Below are positions 32,177 to 42,171 of a stretch of 64,000 nt of DNA, piece by piece. The notes under the pieces were generated by a model. That model was not told where the DNA came from. It made no database searches and saw nothing but the letters and a program-made list of their open reading frames with translations. Made by a program: the position numbers and the translations under genes. Each line of letters begins with the position of its first letter. The first letter of the stretch is position 1. Source of the DNA: Verrucomicrobiota bacterium (GTDB taxonomy: Bacteria; Verrucomicrobiota; Verrucomicrobiia; Limisphaerales; JACRJY01); NCBI GenBank assembly GCA_016235585.1, contig JACRJY010000157.1, positions 31,398 to 95,397 on the forward strand. Direction: 5' to 3'.

Positions 32177-32253
32177 GCGAGCGTAGCTCAGCCTGGTAGA
32201 GCATCACGTTGCCAACGTGAGTGTCGAGGGTTCGAATCCCTTCGCTCGCTCCA
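32177..32253 (+). tRNA. tRNA-Gly (GCC)
   Basis: 77 nt. Acceptor GCGAGCG / CGCTCGC, anticodon arm TCACG-TTGCCAA-CGTGA (anticodon GCC), T-loop GTTCGAATC, encoded CCA. The rest of the 455-bp gap (32068-32523) holds its promoter and the upstream region of pfp; nothing else is supported there. Confidence 0.96.
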
Positions 32254-32523
32254 TTTTTCCATTCAAGGACTTGCGCGACCCGGCCAGATTTGGTCAGGCA
32301 AAATGCCCGTCCGCTTTGAGGCCACCCGGGCTCGCACCGTGTTTCATCCGCGGCTGGAAAATCATGCCGCTGTGGCGTGCGCCGCCGGCGGGTGCCGGCA
32401 GCCGAATTCATCTTTGACAGCGTCACAGCCGGTTGGCAGTGTTCGGCTCCATTTGCGGGGAGAATGGGGCGTTTTTCCGCAGATGTCCGTCACCTTCGCC
32501 TCTTGAACCTGAATTGTTGAACT

Positions 32524-33798
32524 ATGTCCGAACCGCTTGTTGGAAACCTGCTCGTCGCCCAGTCGGGCGGCCCCACCGCCGTCATTAACGCCAGCATCGC
32601 CGGCGTTATTCAGGAGGCCGGACGCCACGAGTGCATCGAGGAAATCTACGGCGGCGCCAACGGCATCCTCGGCATCCTCAACGAGGAGCTGCTCGACCTG
32701 AACGACGAGAAGGCCAAGACCATCGAGGGCCTCAAGCACACGCCCGCCGCCGCGCTGGGCACGTGCCGCTACAAGGTTGATTTCAAGAAGAAGCCGGAGA
32801 AGGCCGCGCAGGACATGGACCGGCTGTTCGAGGTGTTTGCCGCGCACAACATCCGCTTCTTCTTCTACGCGGGCGGCAACGACTCGCAGGACACCGCGCA
32901 CAAGATTCACGAGCAGGCCGTCGCGCGCGGCTGGGCGATGCGCGTCATCGGCGTGCCCAAGACGATTGACAACGACCTGCCCCACACCGACCACTGCCCC
33001 GGCTACGGCTCGGTGATCAAATACAACGCCGCGACCGTCATGGAAATCGCCGCCGACGTGGGCAGCATGGCCACGGACGACGGCTCCTGTTGCATCATCG
33101 AGGTGATGGGCCGCGCCGCCGGCTGGATTGCCGCCGGTGCCGTGCTCGCCAAGCGTCAGCCAACAGATGCGCCGCATATTATTTTGCTGCCGGAAATTCC
33201 TTTTGAGGAAGAAAAATTTCTCGCCCGCGTGAAGGAAACCACCGGCCAGTTGAAGTATTGCATCGTCGTCGCCGGTGAGGGCATCAAGTATCCGAACGGC
33301 GAGGAGGTCGGCGTGGACAAGACGCGGCTCGACGCTTTCGGCCACGCCGTGCTCGGCGGCGCGGCGGACCGGCTCGCGGAAAAAATCCAGGGCAAGCTGA
33401 ACCTCAAGACCCGCACCGTGAAGCTCGGCTACGCGCAGCGCGCCGCCGCGCATTTCGCGAGCGAGACGGACGCGCTGGAGGCCGCCGCCTGCGGCGAGGC
33501 CGCCGTGCGCGCCGCCGTCGCGGGCCAGAGCGGCTTCATGGTCAAGCTCGTCCGGCTCCAGAGCCATCCCTACAAGTGGACGACGGATCTCCAGCCGCTG
33601 GGCGACATCGCCAACGTCGAGCACTTCCTCCCGCGCGACTGGATCAGCGAGGATGGCTTCCTGCCAAACGAGAAGTTTGTGGAATACGCCCGTCCGCTCA
33701 TCGAAGGCCAGCTGCGCCTGCCGATGGAGCACGGCCTGCCGAAGTTCGCCGTGCTGCAGAAAAGCCCGGTCGAGAAGAAGCTGCCGCCGCGCGCGTGA
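32524..33798 (+). CDS. pfp: PPi-dependent 6-phosphofructokinase
   Basis: 424 residues. N-terminal VAQSGGPTAVINASIAGV; the diagnostic loop FFYAGGNDSQDTA, where GGND replaces GGDG of ATP enzymes, as in a clade of PPi-type kinases; PKTIDNDLPHTDHCPGYGS with the Lys typical of PPi use; and EVMGRAAGWIAAGA. Catalyses reversible fructose-6-phosphate phosphorylation with PPi, so it links glycolysis to the pyrophosphatase at 1177 in PPi metabolism. The Asn at the usual Mg-binding Asp is shared with clostridial-type enzymes as I recall. Confidence 0.9.
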   Translation: MSEPLVGNLLVAQSGGPTAVINASIAGVIQEAGRHECIEEIYGGANGILGILNEELLDLNDEKAKTIEGLKHTPAAALGTCRYKVDFKKKPEKAAQDMDRLFEVFAAHNIRFFFYAGGNDSQDTAHKIHEQAVARGWAMRVIGVPKTIDNDLPHTDHCPGYGSVIKYNAATVMEIAADVGSMATDDGSCCIIEVMGRAAGWIAAGAVLAKRQPTDAPHIILLPEIPFEEEKFLARVKETTGQLKYCIVVAGEGIKYPNGEEVGVDKTRLDAFGHAVLGGAADRLAEKIQGKLNLKTRTVKLGYAQRAAAHFASETDALEAAACGEAAVRAAVAGQSGFMVKLVRLQSHPYKWTTDLQPLGDIANVEHFLPRDWISEDGFLPNEKFVEYARPLIEGQLRLPMEHGLPKFAVLQKSPVEKKLPPRA

Positions 33799-33820
33799 GG
33801 CGCGGCGGGGGAAAGTTCAG

Positions 33821-33910
33821 CTCTGCGCCCTTTGCGAACCCTCTGCGTCCTCCGCGTAGAAAAAATAAACGCAGAGGGCGCAGAGGGTTCGCAGAGGAAC
33901 GCAGAGGAGG
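33821..33910. repeat. Inverted repeat of CTCTGCG / CGCAGAG words
   Basis: Left arm CTCTGCGCCCTTTGCGAACC (33821-33840, on to 33857) and right arm ACGCAGAGGGCGCAGAGGGT (33869-33888, on to 33910) are largely complementary around an AT-rich loop (AGAAAAAATAA). It lies just after pfp and may terminate its transcript. It looks like another member of the small dispersed inverted-repeat class in this genome. Confidence 0.8.
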
Positions 33911-34003
33911 CAAATCGGAACACGCCCGCGCACGGACGGTTTGCCTTTTTCGCCGGGCCGTGGTCGAGTGGCGGCAGCAAGTTTCACCATCAACCATCAG
34001 GCC

Positions 34004-34804
34004 ATGCACAATATGCTCCGCTCCGCGCCCGCCACCCTCGCCCTTGCGCTTCTTCTCTGGCAACTGTCCGCCCCCGCCGCCCCCGCCGCCGGATTCCTTG
34101 ACCGGCTGCTGGGCGGCAAATCCAAGGCCACCAATGCACCCGGCACCGCGCTGGCCGGCGCGCTCACGCCGGATCAGATGACGCAGGGTTTGAAGGAGGC
34201 GCTCGGCAACGGCGTGCAGCACGCGGTCAAGCAGCTCGGTGCGGACGGCGGCTTCCTCACGAACCTCAACGTGAAAATCCCGATGCCGGAGAAGTTGCAG
34301 ACCGTCGAGAAGACCCTCCGCAAGCTCAAGCAGGAGCGCCTCGCCGACGAGTTCGTCACCACGATGAACCGCGCCGCCGAGAAGGCCGTGCCCGCCGCCG
34401 CCGAGGTTTTTGGCGGCGCGATCAAGCAGATGTCCATCGAGGACGCGCGGGCCATCCTCACCGGCCCGCCCGACGCGGCCACGCAGTATTTCCGCCGCAC
34501 GTCGCAGACGAATTTGTTCGCCAAGTTTCACCCCGTCGTGAAGCAGGCGACCGACCAGGCCGGCGTCACCGCGTCCTACAAGCGGATGATGGACAAGGTC
34601 AATACGGCGGGCTCCTTCGGCGGCTTCGGGGTGAATTCTCTCCTCAACAAGGACGCGACGGACGTGGACAGCTACGTGACGAACAAGGCGCTCGACGGCC
34701 TCTTCAAAATGGTCGCCGAACAGGAGAAACAAATCCGCGAGAACCCCGTCGCGCGCACCACGGATCTGCTGAAGAAAGTCTTCGGAACCAGCCTCCGTCC
34801 GTGA
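34004..34804 (+). CDS. DUF4197-family secreted protein
   Basis: 266 residues with signal peptide (MLRSAPATLALALLLWQLSAPAAPAAG). The mature protein has the DUF4197 pattern: MTQGLKEALGNGVQHAVKQLG, DGGFLTNLNVKIPMPEKLQTVEKTLRK, MNRAAEKAVPAAAEVFGGAIKQMSIEDARAIL, and VDSYVTNKALDGLFKMVAEQEKQIRENP. Widespread in Proteobacteria, Bacteroidota and Verrucomicrobiota; function unknown. Probably periplasmic. ATG 34004 or 34013 both fit. Confidence 0.88.
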   Translation: MHNMLRSAPATLALALLLWQLSAPAAPAAGFLDRLLGGKSKATNAPGTALAGALTPDQMTQGLKEALGNGVQHAVKQLGADGGFLTNLNVKIPMPEKLQTVEKTLRKLKQERLADEFVTTMNRAAEKAVPAAAEVFGGAIKQMSIEDARAILTGPPDAATQYFRRTSQTNLFAKFHPVVKQATDQAGVTASYKRMMDKVNTAGSFGGFGVNSLLNKDATDVDSYVTNKALDGLFKMVAEQEKQIRENPVARTTDLLKKVFGTSLRP

Positions 34805-34892
34805 AGCGGCGGCGGGAAGGTCGCGCCGCACTCTTGCCGCGCCGGCGCATTTCCCGGTTTCCAACGCGCGGCGGGGCGGCTTAACTCCCGCC

Positions 34893-35474
34893 GTGCCGCG
34901 CGAATACGATTTCCACTCCACCCAGCGCCTCGCCGCCCGCGCGGCGCGGGAACTCGCCGTGTGGCTGGCGGCCGACCCGCGCACCGTCCGCGTGGTGAAC
35001 GTCGAGGCGGACGAGAAGTTTCAAGCGCTGGACGTGGACCTGCTCTGGGAGACGCGCGCGGGCCGGCGCAAAATCGAAATCAAGGCCGACCGCCATGACC
35101 AGACGGACAATTTTTTCTTCGAGACCGAGAGCAACCGCGAGGCGGGCACGCCCGGCTGCTTTCTCTACACGGAGGCGGACGAGGTGTTCTACTATTTCAC
35201 CGGCCTGCGGCGGCTCTACGTGCTGCCGATGCCCGCGACGCGCGCGTGGTTCACGGCGCGGCTCAAACGCTTCCGTGAGGTGACGGCGCGCACGCCGGTG
35301 CGCGGCGGTTTCTACACTACCGCCGGGCGGCTGGTGAAGATCGAGGAGGTGATGGGCGCGGGCCTCGGTGCGACGTGCCATGACCTGCGGGAGTTTTTCC
35401 AGACGCCGCTGTTCGTTCATCAGATAAAATATTTCCTCCGCAAAGTGCGCCACGTTTTCCGCCGCCCGGCCTGA
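34893..35474 (+). CDS. Uncharacterised protein with PD-(D/E)XK-like core
   Basis: 193 residues (GTG start). The central stretch LDVDLLWETRAGRRKIEIKAD has an Asp on one strand and E-x-K on the next, the minimal pattern of the PD-(D/E)XK nuclease fold, followed by aromatic-rich FFFETESNREAGTPGCFLYTEADEVFYYF. The rest, including HQIKYFLRKVRHVFRRPA, matches no family I know. It could be a nuclease-like protein that handles DNA or only share the fold. No neighbouring methylase or helicase supports a restriction role. Confidence 0.65.
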   Translation: MPREYDFHSTQRLAARAARELAVWLAADPRTVRVVNVEADEKFQALDVDLLWETRAGRRKIEIKADRHDQTDNFFFETESNREAGTPGCFLYTEADEVFYYFTGLRRLYVLPMPATRAWFTARLKRFREVTARTPVRGGFYTTAGRLVKIEEVMGAGLGATCHDLREFFQTPLFVHQIKYFLRKVRHVFRRPA

Positions 35475-35579
35475 TTCCGCCGCATCGTCACTTGACCATT
35501 GCCCGCCGCTCCGCGAACATGGCGGCCATGACGGCGGCGGAACCGCAGCACAGCACGCACTCTCGGCAATAATCCTCTC

Positions 35580-37154
35580 ATGCAAGGCTACGTCTCACTT
35601 GTCCTGCACGCGCACCTGCCCTACGTGCGGCACCCGGAGCACGAGAAGTTTCTCGAAGAATGCTGGCTCTTCGAGGCCGTCACGGAGACGTATCTGCCGC
35701 TCATCCAGACGATGGACGGCTGGCTGCGCGACGGCATGGAGACGCGCCTGACGCTCACGCTCTCGCCGACGCTCTGCGCGATGCTCCTCGACCCGCTGCT
35801 GCAGGACCGCTACCTGCGCCATCTCGAAGGCCTCATCGAACTCGCGGAAAAGGAAATCCACCGCACGCACTGGGATCGCGCCTATCACGAACTGGCGTGG
35901 ATGTATCACCACCGCCTCACGACGCTGCGCGGGACGTATTTCAGCTACGGGCGGAACCTCGTCGGCGCGTTCCGCAAATTTCAGGAACAGGGCCGGCTCG
36001 AAATCATCACCACCGCCGCCACGCACGCGCTGCTGCCATTGATGGCGGACAGTCCGCAGTCCATCCGCGCGCAAATCCTCACCGCGCGCGACCACTACCG
36101 GGCATGCTTCGGCTGCGACCCACGCGGCATCTGGCTGCCGGAATGCGCCTACGTCGAGGGCGTGGAAAACACCTTGCAGGAGGCGAATATCCGCTGGTTC
36201 ATCACGGATACGCATGGGATTTTGCACGCGCATCCGCGCCCGCGCTACGGCGTGTTCGCGCCGGTGTTCACGCCCAATGGCATCGCGGCGTTCGGGCGCG
36301 ACCTCGATTCCGCGCGGCAGGTGTGGAGCCGGCACGAGGGCTATCCCGGCGACCCGCGCTACCGCGACTTCTACCGCGACATCGGTTTTGATTTGGACTT
36401 CGACTACGTGAAGCCGTATCTGCCCAGCCCGGAACTGCGCGGCTTCACGGGCCTGAAGTATTTCCGCATCACCGGGCAGACGGCGGACAAGCAAATCTAC
36501 GACCCCGCCGCCGCGCGGTGCGCCGCCGACGAGCACGCGAATCATTTCCTCGCCGCGCGCACCGGGCAGATTCAGCACCTCGCCGGCTTCATGGATCGCC
36601 CGCCGCTCGTGCTCTCGCCCTACGACGCCGAGCTGTTCGGCCACTGGTGGTATGAGGGGCCGGAGTTTTTGAACTACTTCATGCGCAAGGCGCATTTCGA
36701 CCAGCAGGTGTTCACGCTCATCACGCCGGAGGAATATCTGCGCCGGCATCCCACGAACCAGGTCGCCACGCCCAGCCCGTCCACGTGGGGCGAGGAAGGC
36801 TACTTCAAGCTCTGGCTCAACGAGACGAACGAGTGGATTTTCCCCCACCTGCAAATCGCCCAGCAGCGCATGACCGACCTCGCGCGGCGCTATCCGACCG
36901 CCGACGGCCTGACCGAGCGCGCGCTCAAGCAGGCCGCGCGCGAACTGCTCCTCGCGCAGGCGAGCGACTGGCCGTTCATCCTGCGCACCGGCACCAGCCC
37001 CGACTACGCGCGCAAACGGGTGAAGGAGCATCTGCTCCGCTTCATCGCGCTGCACGAGCAGCTCACCGCGACGCGCGTGGACGAACGCTGGCTCGCGCGC
37101 GTGGAATGGATGGACAATCTTTTCCCCGACGTGAACTACCGCTACTGGGCGTAG
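35580..37154 (+). CDS. GH57 1,4-alpha-glucan branching enzyme (DUF1957 type)
   Basis: 524 residues. GH57 motifs: GYVSLVLHAHLPYVRHPE, the nucleophile Glu in GIWLPECAYVEG, WFITDTHGI, and the acid Asp in PPLVLSPYDAELFGHWWYEGPEF. A C-terminal helical domain carries the DUF1957 pattern NLFPDVNYRYW. These enzymes make alpha-1,6 branches in glycogen or act on alpha-glucans in the cytosol. No glycogen synthase gene is adjacent. ATG 35580 is the only good start. Confidence 0.92.
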   Translation: MQGYVSLVLHAHLPYVRHPEHEKFLEECWLFEAVTETYLPLIQTMDGWLRDGMETRLTLTLSPTLCAMLLDPLLQDRYLRHLEGLIELAEKEIHRTHWDRAYHELAWMYHHRLTTLRGTYFSYGRNLVGAFRKFQEQGRLEIITTAATHALLPLMADSPQSIRAQILTARDHYRACFGCDPRGIWLPECAYVEGVENTLQEANIRWFITDTHGILHAHPRPRYGVFAPVFTPNGIAAFGRDLDSARQVWSRHEGYPGDPRYRDFYRDIGFDLDFDYVKPYLPSPELRGFTGLKYFRITGQTADKQIYDPAAARCAADEHANHFLAARTGQIQHLAGFMDRPPLVLSPYDAELFGHWWYEGPEFLNYFMRKAHFDQQVFTLITPEEYLRRHPTNQVATPSPSTWGEEGYFKLWLNETNEWIFPHLQIAQQRMTDLARRYPTADGLTERALKQAARELLLAQASDWPFILRTGTSPDYARKRVKEHLLRFIALHEQLTATRVDERWLARVEWMDNLFPDVNYRYWA

Positions 37155-37209
37155 CGCGGGCGGTTGGAATTGACAAGCCCTCGTCCGGCTGGGGATCCAG
37201 TCGCGCCCC

Positions 37210-38163
37210 TCATGCGGCAAACAACTGCTTCATCTCGCCGAGAATGCGCGGCACTGCCGTCCACGGGTCTTCCTTCGCCTCGTATTCCAGCGCGACCCAG
37301 CCCTGGTAGCCCTGATCGCGGAGGATTTGCGTGAAGCGCTTCATGTCGGCGGGCACGTTGCCCTTCACGTTAGCCGGATGGATTTCCGTCTTGAACTGCA
37401 CGTTCACCGAGTAGGGCACGCAGCGCTCGAAATCCTTGTAGGGATCGTCCGTGCGGAAATTGCCGGAGTCGAGATTGATGCCGAGCCATGGGCTGTTCAC
37501 CGCCTTGACCATTGGCAGCAAGGTGTCCGCGCTGCCGATGGAATCGTGATTTTCGAGGCCGAGGAAGACGCCCTTCTGGCCCGCGTAGTCGCAGCATTCC
37601 TCCAGCGCGGTGATGACAAGCCTGTCGGCCTCGTCGCGCGGAATCTCCTTCGTCACGCCGGCGAAGACGCGGATGTGCGGCGCGCCCAGCAGTGCGGCGC
37701 GGTCAATCCACTTCTTCGTCTCCGCAATCTCGGCGTCGCGCTTCGGGCCTTTCGGGTGCGAGAAGTTGTTGCCGATGGCCGTGCCGCTGTTGGCGACGCC
37801 GCGCAGGAAACAGTGCCGGCGAAGCTGCATCAGGAAAGCATGATCAAAGTCCGGCGGGAAAAAGTAGCTGGTCAGCTCCGTCCCGACGCAGCCGTGTTCG
37901 GCGCAGAAATCCACGAACTTGAACATGTCCATCTCCCGGCCGGCGGGGACAGACTTGGCCTTGGCATTCGGCTTGCCGCGCATCGAGGCAAAAAAATCGC
38001 GGAACGAATAGGCGGCGAGGCTCAATTGCAGCCGCGCCTTGCCGCCGCGCCTGAACGGCTCCTTGGCGCGGGCGGCGGGCGGGTGCACCAATGCGCCGCC
38101 GGCCACGGCGAGGCTGGCCACGGCGGAGGCGTTTAGAAATGCGCGGCGGGAGAGGGTGTTCAT
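37210..38163 (-). CDS. Tat-exported sugar phosphate isomerase/epimerase-like protein
   Basis: 317 residues. A Tat signal (SRRAFLNASAVASLAVAGGALV) precedes a xylose-isomerase-like TIM barrel: LQLSLAAYSFRDFF, FVDFCAEHGCVGTELTSYFF, FLGLENHDSIGSADTLL (metal Glu), and WVALEYEAKEDPW. Family IolE/hydroxypyruvate-isomerase-like, very common in Planctomycetes and Verrucomicrobiota. Substrate unknown; export implies action on extracellular sugar derivatives. ATG 38163 chosen because the long upstream extension is translated repeat DNA. Confidence 0.88.
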   Translation of the reverse strand: MNTLSRRAFLNASAVASLAVAGGALVHPPAARAKEPFRRGGKARLQLSLAAYSFRDFFASMRGKPNAKAKSVPAGREMDMFKFVDFCAEHGCVGTELTSYFFPPDFDHAFLMQLRRHCFLRGVANSGTAIGNNFSHPKGPKRDAEIAETKKWIDRAALLGAPHIRVFAGVTKEIPRDEADRLVITALEECCDYAGQKGVFLGLENHDSIGSADTLLPMVKAVNSPWLGINLDSGNFRTDDPYKDFERCVPYSVNVQFKTEIHPANVKGNVPADMKRFTQILRDQGYQGWVALEYEAKEDPWTAVPRILGEMKQLFAA

Positions 38164-38215
38164 AGATTTGCCCGAACATAACCACAGCGCCGCCGGGGAG
38201 GAAAGATTTTCTTGA

Positions 38216-38405
38216 CCGGAACAATGCCGTGGAATCGGGGAGCGCGACCGTCCCGGTCGCACCAGTCGGCGTCCCGCCGAATGGTTCCGGGCGAAACCAG
38301 CGCCCACCAAACGGGGCGTCCGCTCGGGGAAGGAAGTTTTCGGCGGGACGCCGAAAACAGCGGGCGAGACGCCACGCGCTCCCCATTCAATCGCATGGTT
38401 CCGGT
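38216..38405. repeat. MITE-like element with GGGGAGCGCG inverted ends
   Basis: No gene. The outer arms (38216-38246 and 38375-38405) are imperfect inverted repeats, CCGGAACAATGCCGTGGAAT.. against ..ATTCAATCGCATGGTTCCGG, with a perfect GGGGAGCGCG / CGCGCTCCCC core. An inner hairpin GTTTTCGGC-GGGAC-GCCGAAAAC is followed by AGCGGGCGAGACGCCACGCG, close to the segment at 48150-48205. Located between convergently unrelated genes (isomerase start and eno end). Confidence 0.75.
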
Positions 38406-38422
38406 TTAGAACTGGAGAGCGC

Positions 38423-39796
<1,374 letters not shown>

Positions 39797-39852
39797 TCAG
39801 CCGCCGAAAAATGTTGTGCAATTCCGCCGGAGGTTTGTCACCATGCCAGCCG

Positions 39853-40890
39853 ATGAAAGCGGCGGTGCTTTACGGGCGCGAGGACGTGCGGGTGGAAACC
39901 ACCACGCCGCGCGCGCTGCATCCCGGCGAGGCGCGCGTGGCGGTCGAGGCCGCGCTCACCTGCGGCACGGATCTCAAGGTCTACAAGCGCGGCTATCACG
40001 CGAAGATGATCACGCCGCCGGCGGTGTTCGGCCACGAGCTGGCGGGCATCATCAGCGAGCTGGCCCTGGACGTGCGCGGCTGGCACGTCGGCGACCACGT
40101 GGTGGTGGCGAACTCCGCGCCGTGCGGCCAGTGCTTCTACTGCTTCAACCAGCAGGAAAATCTTTGCGAGGATTTGCAGTTCCTCAACGGCGCGTATGCG
40201 CGCTCGATCATCGTCCCGCCGCGCCTCGTGCAGAAAAACATGGTGCGGCTCAAGCCGGGCACGAGTTTCCGCGACGCCGCGCTGGTTGAGCCGCTGGCCT
40301 GCGTGGTGCAGGGCGTGGAGGACTGCCAGTTGAAACCCGGACAGGAAGTGCTGGTGATCGGATCGGGGCCGATTGGGTTGATGTTCACGGCGCTGGCGCG
40401 GCACATGGGCTGCCTGGTGACGGTGGCCGGGCGCGGCGAGGCGCGGCTGCGGGCGGCGCTGCGCCTGGGTGCGAAGCAGGTGATTGACATCGGACGCAAG
40501 CCCGACCTGGCGAAGGCAATCAGCGCCGAGACGCTTTCCACCAAGCTGTTCGACGTGGTCATCGAGGCGGTGGGCAAGCCCGAGGTGTGGGAGGCGGCGT
40601 TCAACCTTGTCCGCAAGGGCGGGCTGGTGAATTTCTTCGGCGGCTGCGCGGCGGGCGCAACGGTCACGTTCGACGCGGCGCGCATCCATTATTCCAACCT
40701 CACGCTGCGCGCGAGCTTCCACCACACGCCGCGCACGATCCGGCGCGCGCTGGAGTTCATCGAGCGCGGCGTCGTCCACGCGCGGGATTTTGTGGACGGC
40801 GAGTGGCCGTTGAGCCGGCTGCCGGAGCTGTTCAAGAACATGGCGGCGGGCAACAAGGCGGTGAAGACGTTCATCCGCGTGCACGATTGA
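39853..40890 (+). CDS. Zinc-dependent medium-chain dehydrogenase (threonine/sorbitol dehydrogenase-like)
   Basis: 345 residues. Catalytic zinc site: LTCGTDLKVYKRG and VFGHELAG; structural zinc Cys set in ANSAPCGQCFYCFNQQENLC; Rossmann motif VLVIGSGPIGLMFTALA; and VVIEAVGKPEVWEAAF. Oxidises a secondary alcohol with NAD(P). The Asn/Gly after the Rossmann strand (VAGRGEAR) does not settle cofactor use. ATG 39853 gives the normal N-terminus MKAAVLYGREDVRVE. Starts 137 bp from the divergent eno. Confidence 0.9.
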   Translation: MKAAVLYGREDVRVETTTPRALHPGEARVAVEAALTCGTDLKVYKRGYHAKMITPPAVFGHELAGIISELALDVRGWHVGDHVVVANSAPCGQCFYCFNQQENLCEDLQFLNGAYARSIIVPPRLVQKNMVRLKPGTSFRDAALVEPLACVVQGVEDCQLKPGQEVLVIGSGPIGLMFTALARHMGCLVTVAGRGEARLRAALRLGAKQVIDIGRKPDLAKAISAETLSTKLFDVVIEAVGKPEVWEAAFNLVRKGGLVNFFGGCAAGATVTFDAARIHYSNLTLRASFHHTPRTIRRALEFIERGVVHARDFVDGEWPLSRLPELFKNMAAGNKAVKTFIRVHD

Positions 40891-40918
40891 TCCCTGACGG
40901 CCGGCCGCCCTCCAGCGC

Positions 40919-41488
40919 ATGAGCGACGACGAGCTGATGATCTACGAGTTCATGCTGTCCATGCGCGGGGTGCCTTTTTCGGCGAAGGAGATTTCCAAGG
41001 CGATTGACCGCAAACGCGCCGACAAGGATCTCCGCTGGGCGCACACGCCGTTGAAGAAGCTGGTGCTCAAAGAAAGAATCCAGCAGACCAACGAAGGCTT
41101 TTACATCATCCCGCTGGGCGAGGAGGCTGCCAAGGAGAAGGCGGAGATGGCGGAAACCCTCGCGTTCGAACCGGGTGACGCCCGGTGCGGCGGCACGATG
41201 CCGGAGCTGGTTCCCCAGATGGCCGGGCTGGACACGCTCGGCCTGAACGACACGGAAACGATGTTCCTGAAAAAATCCGCGGCGGCGGCGGAGCGGGCCA
41301 GAATGCCGGCCAAGGTCAAGCCCGCCGAGACGGTCAGCGAACCGCTTTCTTGGAGACCGCCGCTGGAAGAAAAGCCGCCATCGGCCAGCCCGGCGGAGGC
41401 TCCGGTCGAGGAGCGGCCCCGCCGGCGGACAAATCCCTTCGACAACATTGATTTCTTCGGCATCCCGCGCCGCCCGCCCCGGCCATGA
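40919..41488 (+). CDS. Winged-helix-like protein, first tandem paralogue
   Basis: 189 residues. N-terminal winged-helix-like unit: MIYEFMLSMRGVPFSAKEIS, KAIDRKRADKDLRWAHTPLK, LVLKERIQQTNEGFYIIP. It is followed by a low-complexity acidic/proline-rich tail ending RTNPFDNIDFFGIPRRPP. The next gene repeats this plan with IYEYLVARRGIYHSVREVSKAL. It may bind DNA, but the tail and lack of a ligand domain leave the role open. Not recognised as a named family. Confidence 0.75.
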   Translation: MSDDELMIYEFMLSMRGVPFSAKEISKAIDRKRADKDLRWAHTPLKKLVLKERIQQTNEGFYIIPLGEEAAKEKAEMAETLAFEPGDARCGGTMPELVPQMAGLDTLGLNDTETMFLKKSAAAAERARMPAKVKPAETVSEPLSWRPPLEEKPPSASPAEAPVEERPRRRTNPFDNIDFFGIPRRPPRP

Positions 41489-41523
41489 ACTGCTGGCGTC
41501 CGCCGCCGCGCCGGATTATTCTC
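41486..41523 (+). repeat. Junction direct repeat, copy 1
   Basis: TGAACTGCTGGCGTCCGCCG and following bases (CCGCGCCGGATTATT) straddle the stop of paralogue 1. They recur at 42129 straddling the stop of paralogue 2. The copies differ at one base in about 35. Confidence 0.9.
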
Positions 41524-41528
41524 GCCGT

Positions 41529-42131
41529 GTGCATGAGCAGGCCGCCGAGCTGGCCGCCGAAGCCAAGCTGAAATTCCAAGCCATGAGCATCGAGGAAATC
41601 ATCATCTACGAGTATTTGGTGGCCCGCCGCGGAATTTACCATTCGGTTCGGGAGGTCTCCAAGGCGCTTGACCGCAAGCGTGCCGAGGCGGAACTCCGCT
41701 GGGCCCACTTCGCGCTGAAAAAACTTCTGGCCCGGGGCAAAATCGAGCGTTCGGTCGAGGGCTATTATTTCGTCCCGCACATTGAGGTGGAAGAGGGGGG
41801 TGCCCGGTCCGGCGGTGGCTGGCGCGGCGGCGCAATGCCGCCGCCTGCGCCCCTGATGGCCGGAATGGACACGCCCGGCCTGGCCGAAACGGAAACGATG
41901 TTTCTGGAAAAATCGGCGATGGAGAAAGCACGGGCCAAGCCGCTGTCCGACGTGAAGCCCGCCCTCGATCCGGTTGTGGAGTTGCCCCGTGAGGAGGAAC
42001 CGTCGGAAACCAGCCCGGGCCAAGCCGGTGATGCTGTTCCTCATGCGAAGCCGAATCCTTCCGCAAACATTGCCTTTGGCCGCAAACTGAAGGGCCTGCC
42101 CCGGCCCGGCAATGCGCCGCCCGGAAAATGA
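41529..42131 (+). CDS. Winged-helix-like protein, second tandem paralogue
   Basis: About 200 residues from GTG 41529 (ATG 41583 possible). Its core IYEYLVARRGIYHSVREVSKALDRKRAEAELRWAHFALKKLLARGKIE follows the first copy closely, including the late MAGMDTPGLAETETMFLEKSA block (first copy: MAGLDTLGLNDTETMFLKKSA). GTG 41529 is favoured because it sits exactly 43 nt after the start of a junction repeat, the same offset as the GTG start of the following hpt gene. Confidence 0.7.
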   Translation: MHEQAAELAAEAKLKFQAMSIEEIIIYEYLVARRGIYHSVREVSKALDRKRAEAELRWAHFALKKLLARGKIERSVEGYYFVPHIEVEEGGARSGGGWRGGAMPPPAPLMAGMDTPGLAETETMFLEKSAMEKARAKPLSDVKPALDPVVELPREEEPSETSPGQAGDAVPHAKPNPSANIAFGRKLKGLPRPGNAPPGK

Positions 42132-42166
42132 ACTGCTGGCGTCCGCCGCCGCGCCGGACTATTTTC
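42129..42166 (+). repeat. Junction direct repeat, copy 2
   Basis: Same sequence as 41486-41523 (GGACTATT in place of GGATTATT). Together they mark the end points of a tandem duplication of the winged-helix gene with its 3' flank. Confidence 0.9.
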
Positions 42167-42171
42167 ACCCG

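Noticed and set aside
32154-32426. Minus-strand ORF over tRNA-Gly with GIRTLDTHVGNVMLYQAELRS
   Set aside because: It is the translated antisense of the tRNA; this peptide is a well-known false ORF.
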